From Dehalococcoidia bacterium (GTDB taxonomy: Bacteria; Chloroflexota; Dehalococcoidia; SHYD01; SHYC01), in assembly GCA_016844365.1 (NCBI GenBank), contig JAENIT010000071.1, positions 1 through 11,660 on the forward strand: a stretch of 11,660 nucleotides of DNA, written 5' to 3'. Positions 1 to 6,048 of this stretch are shown in pieces (the first letter of the stretch is position 1; each line of letters starts with the position of its first letter). The notes below the pieces were generated by a model that worked only from the letters and a program-made list of their open reading frames with translations, had not been told where the DNA came from and did not search any database. A program made the position numbers and the translations under genes.

Positions 1-60
1 CACTTCATCTATATCCACTATCTCCACATTCGTGGCCTCGTTCGCACATAGTACGGACCC

Positions 61-1968
61 TTACACCTCCCTATACTCCCCCTCCACCGCGCCCTCGGTG
101 GGGCCGCTCTGTCCATCGCCTCCCTCTGGGCCTGAGGCCCCGGGGCCAGCGCCGGGTCCCGCGCCCGCCGCCGTATACACCGCTGCTCCTACCTTCTGCA
201 TCGCCTCCGACAGCTCCTGCGCGGCGCCCTTTATCGCCTCTACATCGCTACCGTTGAGCGCGCTCCTCAGGGCGGCGATCTTACCCCCCACCTCGCTCTT
301 CAGCTCCGATGGCACTTTATCCCCGTGCTCCTGGAGCAGCCGCTCCCCCTGGTAGGCCAGAGAGTCCCCAGTGTTACGAGCCTCTACCTCCTCCCGCTTA
401 CGAGCGTCCTCCTGGGCGTGAAGCTCCGCCTCCCGGCGCATCTGTTCCACCTCTTCCTTGCTGAGCCCAGAGCTGGCGGTGATGGCTATCTTCTGCTCCC
501 GCCCTGTGCCCTTGTCCTGAGCTCTAACGGACAGTATCCCGTTGGCGTCGATGTCAAAGGTCACCTCTATCTGGGGCATCCCCCGGGGCGCCGGCAGCAG
601 CCCGTCCAGTATGAACCGCCCTATGCTTTTGTTGTCCCCAGCCATGGGCCGCTCCCCCTGCAATACGTGGATCTCCACCGAGGCCTGGTTGTCCGCCGCG
701 GTGGAGAAGCTCTGGCTCTTGGCCGTCGGTATGGTGGTGTTCCTGGTGATCAGCGCCGTCATCACTCCGCCCAGGGTCTCTATCCCCAGGGTCAGCGGGG
801 TCACGTCCAAGAGCAGCACGTCGGTTACTTCACCCTTGAGCACTGCCCCCTGGATGGCGGCCCCCATCGCCACCACCTCATCCGGGTTCACCCCCTTGTG
901 GGGCTCCTTCCCAAAGGATTGCCGCACTTTCTCCTGCACCAGGGGCATTCGGATCATCCCTCCCACCAGCACTACTTCATCCACCTGGGCGGCCGCGATC
1001 CCGGCGTCGCTGAGGGCCTGCTTGCAGGGACCTACGGTCTGCTCCACCAGCTCCATCACCAATTGCTCTAGCTTGGCCCGAGTCAATGTGACGTTAAGGT
1101 GCTTGGGCCCCGAGGCGTCCGCGGTTATGAAGGGAAGGTTTATCTCGGTCTGAGGCGTCGATGAGAGCTCGATCTTGGCCCGCTCCGCCGCCTCCTTCAG
1201 CCGCTGCAGTGCCATCCGGTCCCCTCGAAGGTCTATCCCTTGCTCCCGCCGAAACTCGTCGCACAGCCAGTCGATGATCCTCTGGTCGAAGTCGTCGCCC
1301 CCCAGGTGGGTGTCTCCGTTGGTGGACTTCACTTCGAAGACTCCCTCTCCTAGCTGCAGAATGCAGATGTCGAAGGTGCCGCCTCCCAGGTCGTACACCG
1401 CGATGGTCTCGTCCTTTTTCTTGTCCAGCCCGTAGGCCAACGAGGCGGCGGTGGGCTCGTTGATTATCCGCAGCACGCTGAGGCCCGCGATCTGCCCCGC
1501 ATCCTTGGTGGCCTGGCGCTGGGCGTCGTTGAAGTAGGCGGGCACGGTTATCACCGCCTCGGTCACTTTCTCCCCCAGATAGGCCTCGGCGTCGGCCTTC
1601 AGCTTCTGTAGGATCATGGCCGATACCTCCGGCGGGCTGTACTCCTTCCCCCCCATGAGCACCCGCACGTCCCCGTTGGGGGCCTCGGTGGCCTTGTAGG
1701 GCATCAGGGAGAGGTCCCGCTGCACTCCGGGGTCTTTGTACTTGCGCCCCATGAAGCGCTTGATGGAGAAGACGGTGTTCTCCGGATTGGTCACCGCCTG
1801 GCGCTTGGCCACCTGGCCCACCAGTCGCTCTCCGCTCCGCGACATGGCCACCACCGAGGGCGTAACTCGGCCTCCTTCGGCGTTGGGGATGACCACCGGC
1901 TCGCCGCCCTCCATGACGGCGACACAGCTATTCGTGGTCCCTAAATCTATCCCTATTACTTTGGGCAT
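61..1968 (-). CDS. dnaK: Molecular chaperone DnaK (Hsp70)
   Basis: A cytoplasmic ATP-driven chaperone that binds exposed hydrophobic peptides and cycles with DnaJ and GrpE. The 635 residues match the usual Hsp70 length. The nucleotide-binding domain shows the phosphate-1 loop GIDLGTTNS (residues 6-14), the catalytic Lys in SIKRF (K70), INEPTAAS (E171), phosphate-2 DLGGGTFD (193-200) and the adenosine motif [10 protein letters not shown] (333-342). The interdomain linker VLLLDVTP is at 384-391, followed by the substrate-binding domain. The last ~40 residues are a disordered Gly/Ala/Pro-rich tail ending in EGEYREV, in place of the more usual acidic EEV-type end. The ATG start is preceded by AGGAGG with good spacing. 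It lies 37 bp downstream of hspR on the same strand, so it is probably co-transcribed and HspR-repressed. No stem-loop terminator is visible in the 60 bp after the stop, so a further gene (grpE or dnaJ by analogy) may follow outside the window. Confidence 0.98.
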   Translation of the reverse strand: MPKVIGIDLGTTNSCVAVMEGGEPVVIPNAEGGRVTPSVVAMSRSGERLVGQVAKRQAVTNPENTVFSIKRFMGRKYKDPGVQRDLSLMPYKATEAPNGDVRVLMGGKEYSPPEVSAMILQKLKADAEAYLGEKVTEAVITVPAYFNDAQRQATKDAGQIAGLSVLRIINEPTAASLAYGLDKKKDETIAVYDLGGGTFDICILQLGEGVFEVKSTNGDTHLGGDDFDQRIIDWLCDEFRREQGIDLRGDRMALQRLKEAAERAKIELSSTPQTEINLPFITADASGPKHLNVTLTRAKLEQLVMELVEQTVGPCKQALSDAGIAAAQVDEVVLVGGMIRMPLVQEKVRQSFGKEPHKGVNPDEVVAMGAAIQGAVLKGEVTDVLLLDVTPLTLGIETLGGVMTALITRNTTIPTAKSQSFSTAADNQASVEIHVLQGERPMAGDNKSIGRFILDGLLPAPRGMPQIEVTFDIDANGILSVRAQDKGTGREQKIAITASSGLSKEEVEQMRREAELHAQEDARKREEVEARNTGDSLAYQGERLLQEHGDKVPSELKSEVGGKIAALRSALNGSDVEAIKGAAQELSEAMQKVGAAVYTAAGAGPGAGPGASGPEGGDGQSGPTEGAVEGEYREV

Positions 1969-2005
1969 GTTATTCCTCCTGTCGGAAATGTAAAAGTCGA
2001 AGGTT

Positions 2006-2356
2006 TTATCTGGCGGAGACGCCTAAGTGGGCCAGCATATCGTCCGTTTTCACTCTTACCTGGCGTTTCAACTCCTGCTCGCTGAAGGATGATTCCGAAA
2101 GCTCCCGCAGACTTACCAGGCTCGGAAGCATCTGTAGGACCAATTCCACACCGGCCAGATTCAAGTTCAGGTTCTCTACCAGGTGTTTGATGAGCCGCAA
2201 CCTTGCTATATCCTCAGCCGAGTAAAGACGCAACATACCTATGGTGCGGGAGGGAACGATAAATCCAGCCCGCTCGTACTTGCGCAGGGTCTGAGGATGC
2301 ATCTCCAGAATCCTGGCTGCAACGCTTATGATGTACAGCCCTTGAATCTCTTGCAT
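2006..2356 (-). CDS. hspR: MerR-family heat-shock repressor HspR
   Basis: A small DNA-binding protein of 116 residues with an N-terminal winged-helix HTH of the MerR type: [20 protein letters not shown] then an [11 protein letters not shown] wing and helix. In HspR-regulated bacteria this repressor binds HAIR operators and uses DnaK as co-repressor, so unfolded protein titrates DnaK and opens the operon. I chose the ATG at 2354-2356 because AGAGGAG lies 5 bases upstream. The GTG two codons earlier overlaps that Shine-Dalgarno sequence and is unlikely to be the start. It is the first gene of an operon with dnaK, and a HAIR-like site lies in its promoter region, which fits autoregulation. A general MerR regulator is the alternative, but length, HTH sequence and position beside dnaK favour HspR. 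Confidence 0.93.
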   Translation of the reverse strand: MQEIQGLYIISVAARILEMHPQTLRKYERAGFIVPSRTIGMLRLYSAEDIARLRLIKHLVENLNLNLAGVELVLQMLPSLVSLRELSESSFSEQELKRQVRVKTDDMLAHLGVSAR

Positions 2357-2440
2357 AGCCACTCCTCTTGTTCATCAGTTTGTCTGGCGCCGTCCAAGCA
2401 GCTTCCACTAGGAAAGGACTCACCTGATTGATTGTACCCC

Positions 2441-2461
2441 CTTTCGTGACATTTACTCAAC
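2441..2461 (-). promoter_or_regulatory. HAIR-like HspR operator
   Basis: An inverted repeat CTTTCGT-N7-ACTCAAC resembles the HAIR consensus CTTGAGT-N7-ACTCAAG, matching 5 of 7 and 6 of 7 positions in the two arms with the correct 7-base spacer. It starts 8 bp downstream of the -10 box of the hspR-dnaK promoter, covering about +1 to +22 of the transcript, a position where a bound repressor would block initiation. One arm is weak, so binding is an inference. Confidence 0.6.
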
Positions 2462-2469
2462 CTGCATAT

Positions 2470-2498
2470 ATTATACCACTTGATACGATGTATATCAA
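2470..2498 (-). promoter_or_regulatory. Sigma-70-type promoter of hspR-dnaK
   Basis: On the minus strand, -35 TTGATA (2493-2498) and -10 TATAAT (2470-2475) are separated by exactly 17 bp. This is one base from consensus over both hexamers. Transcription would start near 2463 and enter the HAIR-like operator at once. The boxes interleave with an identical promoter facing the other way. Confidence 0.8.
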
Positions 2499-2508
2499 TG
2501 TATATAAT
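2480..2508 (+). promoter_or_regulatory. Divergent sigma-70-type promoter towards the hsp20 remnant
   Basis: On the plus strand, -35 TTGATA (2480-2485) and -10 TATAAT (2503-2508) have a 17-bp spacer. The hexamers and spacing are identical to the hspR-dnaK promoter on the other strand. The -35 box of each lies within the spacer of the other, so polymerase could occupy only one at a time. Its original target was presumably hsp20, 64 bp downstream of the -10. Confidence 0.75.
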
Positions 2509-2523
2509 ACCAACTATGGAAGT

Positions 2524-2723
2524 GAGGTGGCCTCTCTAAACTTAAAGGTCTGCTAAAAAGGAGGATGGACAATGACACTGCAACGTTGGGAACCATCCGC
2601 TGAGCTAGCGACTGTAAGGGACATGTCTGCGCATCCCTAAGGCTGAGGCTGCCAAGCCCAGGGAGATCAAGGTCAAGGCCATCACGGGTTAATCGTCTAC
2701 ACCAAAGGTAGGGAGGCCACCTC
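2524..2723. repeat. 11-bp inverted repeat flanking the hsp20 remnant
   Basis: GAGGTGGCCTC at 2524-2534 and its exact reverse complement GAGGCCACCTC at 2713-2723 bracket the broken hsp20 gene. The right copy is also part of a small GGAGG-CCA-CCTCC hairpin (2712-2724) with no T tract. The pair could be chance, or left by the event that removed the hsp20 core. The rest of the stretch to 2896 holds no gene that I recognise. Confidence 0.4.
2572..2692 (+). pseudogene. hsp20: Gutted hsp20 small heat-shock protein gene
   Basis: A strong Shine-Dalgarno AAGGAGG (2558-2564) precedes an ATG at 2572 that reads MTLQRWEPSAELATVRDMS, the typical opening of bacterial Hsp20 proteins (MTLxRWDPFRELxxLRD). The frame stops at 2638-2640. 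In another frame, starting by about 2627, the sequence reads LRIPKAEAAKPREIKVKAIT and ends GTTAA at 2692. This is the typical C-terminal end of Hsp20, including the LRIPKAE strand that follows the alpha-crystallin domain. An Hsp20 has about 145 residues. Here roughly 18 N-terminal and 22 C-terminal codons survive, so about 100 codons (the whole alpha-crystallin domain) are missing, with a frameshift at a join near 2620-2630. It lies divergently from hspR-dnaK behind an intact promoter. The remaining 22-residue reading frame is very unlikely to be functional. Confidence 0.82.
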
Positions 2724-2908
2724 CTGAAGTAGAAACCACGCCCTTCGAAATCACTCTTTTGGGTGAGTGGGAACCCCCCCAAACAGGTGAGGTGAAACTC
2801 GCATTCTCTTAGTAATCTATAACAAGGGAAACTTTTACAACGGTCGATTGTTATATAAAGAAATGTGCTGTGTTAACAGCATAGTTTGCAGAAAAGGTGG
2901 TGATATCC

Positions 2909-3091
2909 ATGCGTTGGTGGCTTAAGGCCTGCCCAAAATGTCGAGGGGACGTATATCGGGTGAGCGGTAATAGCGATGATCTGGGGTGCTTGCAGTGCGG
3001 CCGGACTCTTAGCGACGCCGAGACAGCCATGATACTGGGCAAGTATTCAGGCAACCTCCCGGTGGCGGATAAGACCCTCGTAGCGGCCTAG
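2909..3091 (+). CDS. Small zinc-ribbon protein, function unknown
   Basis: A 60-residue protein with two CxxC knuckles, CPKC (residues 8-11) and CLQC (27-30), separated by 15 residues, which should bind one zinc as a zinc ribbon. The first knuckle follows a basic, aromatic start (MRWWLK), and the second half is a short helix-prone segment rich in Ala, Asp and Glu. I chose the ATG at 2909 because AGGTGGTGA lies just upstream; two earlier in-frame GTG codons are inside that ribosome-binding site. A clear terminator follows, so it ends a transcript. No promoter of good quality is seen directly upstream, although a weak stem GCTGT-gtta-ACAGC (2867-2880) lies in the leader. It could be read from the former hsp20 promoter. 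The CxxC pairs support a real protein; its job cannot be told from the sequence. Confidence 0.75.
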   Translation: MRWWLKACPKCRGDVYRVSGNSDDLGCLQCGRTLSDAETAMILGKYSGNLPVADKTLVAA

Positions 3092-3144
3092 AGTTGCTCC
3101 TCTCTGGGCAAGCGCTGCCCTTTCTCCTCCTGGTTCGCGAAACA

Positions 3145-3175
3145 GGGCACGGTAGACACCGTGCCCTTACTCTTT
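3145..3175 (+). terminator. Rho-independent terminator after the zinc-ribbon gene
   Basis: A perfect 9-bp stem GGGCACGGT / ACCGTGCCC with a 4-base loop (AGAC) is followed by the T-rich TTACTCTTT. It lies 53 bp after the zinc-ribbon stop codon. Confidence 0.85.
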
Positions 3176-3226
3176 ATCGGCCAAGACGCGATTACTCGAG
3201 ACTAGCCCTTCATCTACCACGCAGAG

Positions 3227-3232
3227 TATAAT
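3227..3232 (+). promoter_or_regulatory. Possible -10 box for the dehydrogenase gene
   Basis: TATAAT stands 39 bp before the dehydrogenase ATG and after the preceding terminator, giving a leader of about 33 bases. No convincing -35 box is seen at the right distance, so this is tentative. Confidence 0.35.
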
Positions 3233-3271
3233 TGCCGTGTCTACAGGCGAAGTTCTGCTCTAAGAAATGAC

Positions 3272-4219
3272 ATGACTGTTATAAATGCTCCAGACTTCGA
3301 CGTGGTCACCGGGGCCTTCGGCTACACCGGTGGACACATCGCCCGACGACTCCTCTCCTCGGGCCGAGGAGTCCACACCTTGACGAATCACCCTCCTTCG
3401 GTAAACTCAGGACTCCGCAACCCTCAAGACCCCCTCTGGGGCCATGTGGCGGTCCATCCGCTCAACTTTCGAGACCCCAACGCCCTTACTACAAGTCTTC
3501 GCGGAGCGACGACCCTCTACAACACCTACTGGGTCCGCTTCCCCATGGGCAAAGCCACCTTCGACACGGCGGTAGAGAACAGTAAAGTCCTCATCCGCGC
3601 GGCCCAGGAGTCGGGAGTCCGCCGGCTCGTTCACATCAGTATCGCCAACGCCTCCGCCGACTCGCCCCTGCCCTACTATCGAGGCAAGGGGCTGGTGGAG
3701 GAGACGATTATTACTTCTGGTCTCTCCTACGCCATCTTCCGGCCCACGGTCATCTTCGGCGAGGGCGACATCCTCATCAACAACATCGCCTGGCTTCTGC
3801 GACGGTTCCTGGTGTTCGCGATCCCCGGCTCCGGGGAGTACCGCCTCCAGCCTGTTTTCGTCGAGGACGTGGCGGACCTGGCGGCAAGCCTCGGCGAGAA
3901 GAACGAGAACATAGTTACCGACGCCGCCGGCCCCGAGACCTACACCTACGACGAGCTGGTCCGACTCCTCGCCGAGGCCGTCGGCAGCCGAGCGAAGATC
4001 GTCCACGTAAGCCCATGGCTCGCGCTCCTCTTTGGGAAACTTCTGGGCTACTTGGTGAGGGATGTGGTGATAACCGGGGACGAAATCCGAGGGCTTATGG
4101 ACAATCTCCTAATCTCCCACAAACCGCCCACGGGCCGCACTCTTTTCAGCGATTGGCTGCGGGAGAACGCTGAGCGGTTGGGAGCGAGTTATGCTTCTGA
4201 GGTGGGAAAGAGGAGGTGA
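3272..4219 (+). CDS. NAD(P)-binding atypical short-chain dehydrogenase (NDUFA9/NmrA-like)
   Basis: A 315-residue Rossmann-fold protein. The dinucleotide motif TGAFGYTGG (residues 13-21) follows the first strand, a YxxxK pair (Y135, K139) sits at the usual catalytic position, and FRPTVIFGEGD (156-166) and PVFVEDVADL (194-203) are typical of extended SDRs that resemble complex I subunit NDUFA9 and UDP-sugar epimerases. Such proteins bind NAD(P)H; the substrate cannot be assigned. A hydrophobic stretch at 246-262 may touch a membrane. The ATG at 3272 lacks a strong Shine-Dalgarno sequence. The gene stands alone after a terminator and converges on a PIN toxin gene whose stop lies 6 bp away. Both stops are inside a small palindrome. 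Its last 39 codons (from D277) recur in diverged form beyond the toxin-antitoxin pair. Confidence 0.88.
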   Translation: MTVINAPDFDVVTGAFGYTGGHIARRLLSSGRGVHTLTNHPPSVNSGLRNPQDPLWGHVAVHPLNFRDPNALTTSLRGATTLYNTYWVRFPMGKATFDTAVENSKVLIRAAQESGVRRLVHISIANASADSPLPYYRGKGLVEETIITSGLSYAIFRPTVIFGEGDILINNIAWLLRRFLVFAIPGSGEYRLQPVFVEDVADLAASLGEKNENIVTDAAGPETYTYDELVRLLAEAVGSRAKIVHVSPWLALLFGKLLGYLVRDVVITGDEIRGLMDNLLISHKPPTGRTLFSDWLRENAERLGASYASEVGKRR

Positions 4220-4227
4220 TACCTCCT
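4211..4227. repeat. Palindrome joining two convergent stop codons
   Basis: AGGAGGT-GAT-ACCTCCT is a perfect 7-bp inverted repeat with a 3-base loop. It contains the dehydrogenase stop (4217-4219) and overlaps the stop of the PIN toxin gene (4226-4228). It could act as a weak two-way hairpin, but there is no T tract on either side. It also marks the left boundary of the toxin-antitoxin cassette. Confidence 0.5.
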
Positions 4228-4672
4228 ATTGAAGACGGGAGAGAATTTCTTCCGGGGTGGCCACCTCGATACCAAAATGGGCCAGAATATCCTCTCTTAT
4301 GCTGAGGAGGTGTCTTCGGTCATAGGTGGCTAAGTAAGACGCTCTGCTGTGCATGCCTGCTGCAATGATGGGCGCGTCCTTGACCGCCACCACCTGGGCG
4401 ACTCGGAGCACGAGGCGTCTCGGAGGGTTGACAGAGGTGGTTGAGAGCACCTGCCGGAGAATCTGGAAGGCGGGGAGTGCTTCAGGAGCCTTGCCGGCGA
4501 GGTTGCGAGTAGTCTCCTCGAGGACGAGAGGGCTCACCAGTAGGGTCAACTCCCCGTGAAAGCTCCTCCTGAAGAGATCTCTTGCTCTGCCGGTCTCAGA
4601 GATGGCGGCGGCGATGAAGACGCTGCTGTCGACAAAGACCCTACTCGGCCTTCTCCTTGGGCTCGATGCCAT
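4226..4672 (-). CDS. PIN-domain toxin (VapC-like RNase)
   Basis: A 148-residue single PIN domain, a Mg-dependent ribonuclease of the toxin type. The conserved acidic residues are visible: D15 in VFVDSSVF, E52 or E53 in VLEET, D99 in VVAVKDAPII and D118 in LATYDRRHL. The pattern KDAPIIAAG then LATYDRRHL places it in the group of PIN proteins often paired with AbrB-type antitoxins. Its ATG overlaps the 3' end of the antitoxin gene by 32 bp, so the two would be translated together. It is transcribed against the dehydrogenase. The toxin itself looks intact although its antitoxin is cut at the N-terminus, so either the toxin is silent or weak here or a cognate antitoxin acts from elsewhere. Confidence 0.85.
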   Translation of the reverse strand: MASSPRRRPSRVFVDSSVFIAAAISETGRARDLFRRSFHGELTLLVSPLVLEETTRNLAGKAPEALPAFQILRQVLSTTSVNPPRRLVLRVAQVVAVKDAPIIAAGMHSRASYLATYDRRHLLSIREDILAHFGIEVATPEEILSRLQ

Positions 4673-4874
4673 ATTCCTCTTGGATGATCTGGCTGCGTGC
4701 CTCCCGGCCCGACTCGATAAGCTCTTCTAAGGAGAGCCCTCGCTCTCTCAGGGCCTCGCCGATGCGGTCGAGGGCTTTCATGGCGATAACCTCCTGGGGC
4801 GTGATTAAGACCCCATCAGCCGTCTCTATAACAGCCACCAGGTCCCCTTTCTTGATCCCCAGCTTCCGGCGCAC
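4641..4874 (-). pseudogene. AbrB/SpoVT-type antitoxin lacking its N-terminal strand
   Basis: The reading frame gives VRRKLGIKKGDLVAVIE, the second half of an AbrB swapped-hairpin domain, then a helical C-terminal segment (LEELIESGREARSQIIQEEYGI) of the kind that wraps a PIN toxin. Intact relatives begin about 15 residues earlier with a strand and a TIPKEVRRKLGI-like motif. Here the frame goes ILSEVRRKLGI and reaches a stop (TAG) a few codons upstream. The only start in reach is the GTG at 4872-4874, which is simply the Val codon of EV and has no properly spaced ribosome-binding site. A GTG 13 codons further in has AAGGGG before it. Either way the DNA-binding half is incomplete. Homology is lost at about 4880-4885, exactly where the displaced dehydrogenase tail begins, so the gene was cut by that join. 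Toxin neutralisation through the C-terminal part may persist. Confidence 0.65.
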
Positions 4875-4887
4875 CTCCGAAAGTATA

Positions 4888-5019
4888 GACTACTGCCTAA
4901 TTATCGTCAAACCCGCCCACGGGCCGCCAACAGGCCGCACTGGCTTCCGCCAGTGGCTGGCGGAGAACGCTGAGCGTGTGGGGGTGAGGTACGCCTCGGA
5001 GGTGGGTAGGAGGCTATAA
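4888..5019 (+). pseudogene. Orphan 3' end of a dehydrogenase gene (second copy)
   Basis: The frame ending at the TAA at 5017-5019 reads HGPPTGRTGFRQWLAENAER followed by VGVRYASEVGRRL. It aligns with the last 39 residues of the dehydrogenase at 3272-4219 (KPPTGRTLFSDWLRENAERLG then ASYASEVGKRR), with three extra residues near the start. By eye about two thirds of residues match, in the same orientation and with no stop or frameshift. Everything upstream of the Asp codon is missing and is replaced by the truncated antitoxin gene. It is too diverged for a recent duplication. It is either the last scrap of a tandem paralog or the native tail displaced by an incoming one. Confidence 0.75.
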
Positions 5020-5031
5020 GGTCTACTGCGG

Positions 5032-5532
5032 CTAGTTTTTACTTGTGTGTTGCGGTCTAATTTCGTCAATGCTACGCACGTACGATGCCCGTAGATGAAT
5101 TCGAGGGCCCATATACAGCATAAGGAAGACTAGACCAAACGCGGCCCCCGCTTCAACAATACTCTCTACATACAAGCCTCTATTCCAAAACAGAAAGCTG
5201 ACGCTCATCAGCGCTGAGAAAAGACCCGATACCAACAGGACACTCCCGATCCGATTGTAGATACTTATTGGGTAGAAGAATCCCCAGTATCTAATCACTC
5301 TATGGGCTGTCATGTGAAAGCATAGGAGCGAAAAAAGTAGCAATAACAAGGCTCCCATTAGAAACCGTGCGGCCATGACGGTTAGAGGAGTGAGGGAACG
5401 ATCGTCGTTAAGTAGTTGCACCAAAGTTGCAAACACAAAACCCAGGATGATGGAAAGCATCGTCATCGTTCCTTGATAGATGTTGAAAGATTCCCCGATA
5501 TGCTGTCTAAGATATTCCTCTTTCGACTCCAT
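5032..5532 (-). CDS. Four-helix membrane protein, function unknown
   Basis: A 166-residue protein with four predicted membrane helices at about 22-41, 54-75, 94-116 and 124-142, so both ends should lie on the same side. The first 20 residues are hydrophilic (MESKEEYLRQHIGES), and the C-terminus is a charged tail (RSIDEIRPQHTSKN). There is no signal peptide, catalytic motif or known family pattern that I recognise. The ATG has GGGAGG about 10 bases upstream. It follows the HigB/HigA pair on the same strand, 177 bp downstream of higA, with the orphan methionine synthase tail in between. It may originally have followed the methionine synthase genes directly. Base composition is visibly more AT-rich than that of neighbouring dnaK, metE and sucD, which may mean a different origin. 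Confidence 0.7.
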   Translation of the reverse strand: MESKEEYLRQHIGESFNIYQGTMTMLSIILGFVFATLVQLLNDDRSLTPLTVMAARFLMGALLLLLFSLLCFHMTAHRVIRYWGFFYPISIYNRIGSVLLVSGLFSALMSVSFLFWNRGLYVESIVEAGAAFGLVFLMLYMGPRIHLRASYVRSIDEIRPQHTSKN

Positions 5533-5645
5533 TGCTACGGTGCCTCCCTGCTCAGCCGCGTAACTTAATGCTAATCTTTCTCTGGCCCCCTACAGAATCA
5601 TACCTCGTGGATCGTGGAGAAGGATCTCAAGTGGAAAAAGCACTA

Positions 5646-5691
5646 CTCCACCACTCAATGCCCAGCTCCTGCTTCACCTTACGGACGGCCT
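5646..5691 (-). repeat. Displaced copy of the methionine synthase 3' end (direct repeat A)
   Basis: This 46-bp stretch matches 6411-6456 at 44 positions and lies in the same orientation. Read on the minus strand it keeps the gene's frame (AVRKVKQELGIE, against AVREVKQELGIE in the intact gene), but the stop TGA has become TGG, so the frame runs on to WWSSAFST and a later TGA. Upstream of the AVR codons homology to the gene ends abruptly. With copy B it brackets the HigB/HigA cassette precisely. Confidence 0.85.
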
Positions 5692-5709
5692 TGGGTGGTT
5701 CTTTCGGCA

Positions 5710-6048
5710 CTAGCTAGTAGGAGTATAAACACCAGTAGTAGTGGTCTTATCAGGCAGGTTTCCGAAGCTGAAAATCAGCCGCTTGCCCAATATCGCGAGG
5801 ATCTTGCCGAGAGTGCCGATGGTGGGATTCGCCTCGCCTCCTTCCAGTTTCGCGATGTAGCTCTGGCGCACACCTACCAACTCCGCCAGCGCTGCTTGGG
5901 TAAGTCCCGCAGCGTGCCTAGCTTCTGCTAGCGCTATACCCAAATCAGCTTTAGCCAATTCAGTGCCAAATTCCCCCTTGAATTCGATGTCCTCCAGCCG
6001 CTTTCGAAGGTCATCATAAAAGTCAACATTACGTGTTGAGGTACTCAT
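5710..6048 (-). CDS. XRE-family antitoxin (HigA-like)
   Basis: A 112-residue protein with a Cro/C1-type HTH at about 37-92: ALAEARHAAGLTQAALAELV, VRQSYIAKLEGGEANPTIGT and LGKILAILGKRL. Residues 1-36 form a charged helical lead. The C-terminus is a short Thr-rich tail (TTTTGVYTPTS). It should bind and neutralise the toxin encoded just upstream and repress their shared promoter. Its ATG overlaps the toxin gene by 20 bp, with a G-rich run about 8 bases upstream. The toxin-first order is typical of higBA-type modules. The stop codon lies 19 bp from the displaced methionine synthase tail. Confidence 0.88.
   Translation of the reverse strand: MSTSTRNVDFYDDLRKRLEDIEFKGEFGTELAKADLGIALAEARHAAGLTQAALAELVGVRQSYIAKLEGGEANPTIGTLGKILAILGKRLIFSFGNLPDKTTTTGVYTPTS

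Noticed and set aside
1..60. Possible start of a gene downstream of dnaK (an in-frame GTG at 25-27 reading MEIVDIDEV off the edge).
   Set aside because: An acidic start would fit GrpE, but only nine codons are visible and the ribosome-binding site is weak, so no feature is called.
325..1071. Long open frame on the plus strand opposite dnaK (248 codons).
   Set aside because: It lies wholly within dnaK, is rich in Leu/His/Pro/Arg as expected for an antisense shadow of GC-rich coding sequence, and shows no domain.
2363..2560. CIRCE operator (HrcA site) near the heat-shock promoter.
   Set aside because: No TTAGCACTC-N9-GAGTGCTAA-like repeat is present; the visible operator is of HAIR type.
2751..2780. 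Hairpin CACTC / GAGTG followed by a C run, considered as a terminator of the rightward heat-shock transcript.
   Set aside because: The stem is 5 bp with an 8-base loop and no T tract follows.
3407..4006. 199-codon frame opposite the dehydrogenase.
   Set aside because: Shadow of the dehydrogenase gene; no motif and no ribosome-binding site of note.
4657..5019. A 120-codon plus-strand frame across the antitoxin and the orphan dehydrogenase tail, which could be taken as a gene.
   Set aside because: Its first two thirds are antisense to the antitoxin gene; only the last 43 codons have homology, to the dehydrogenase tail.
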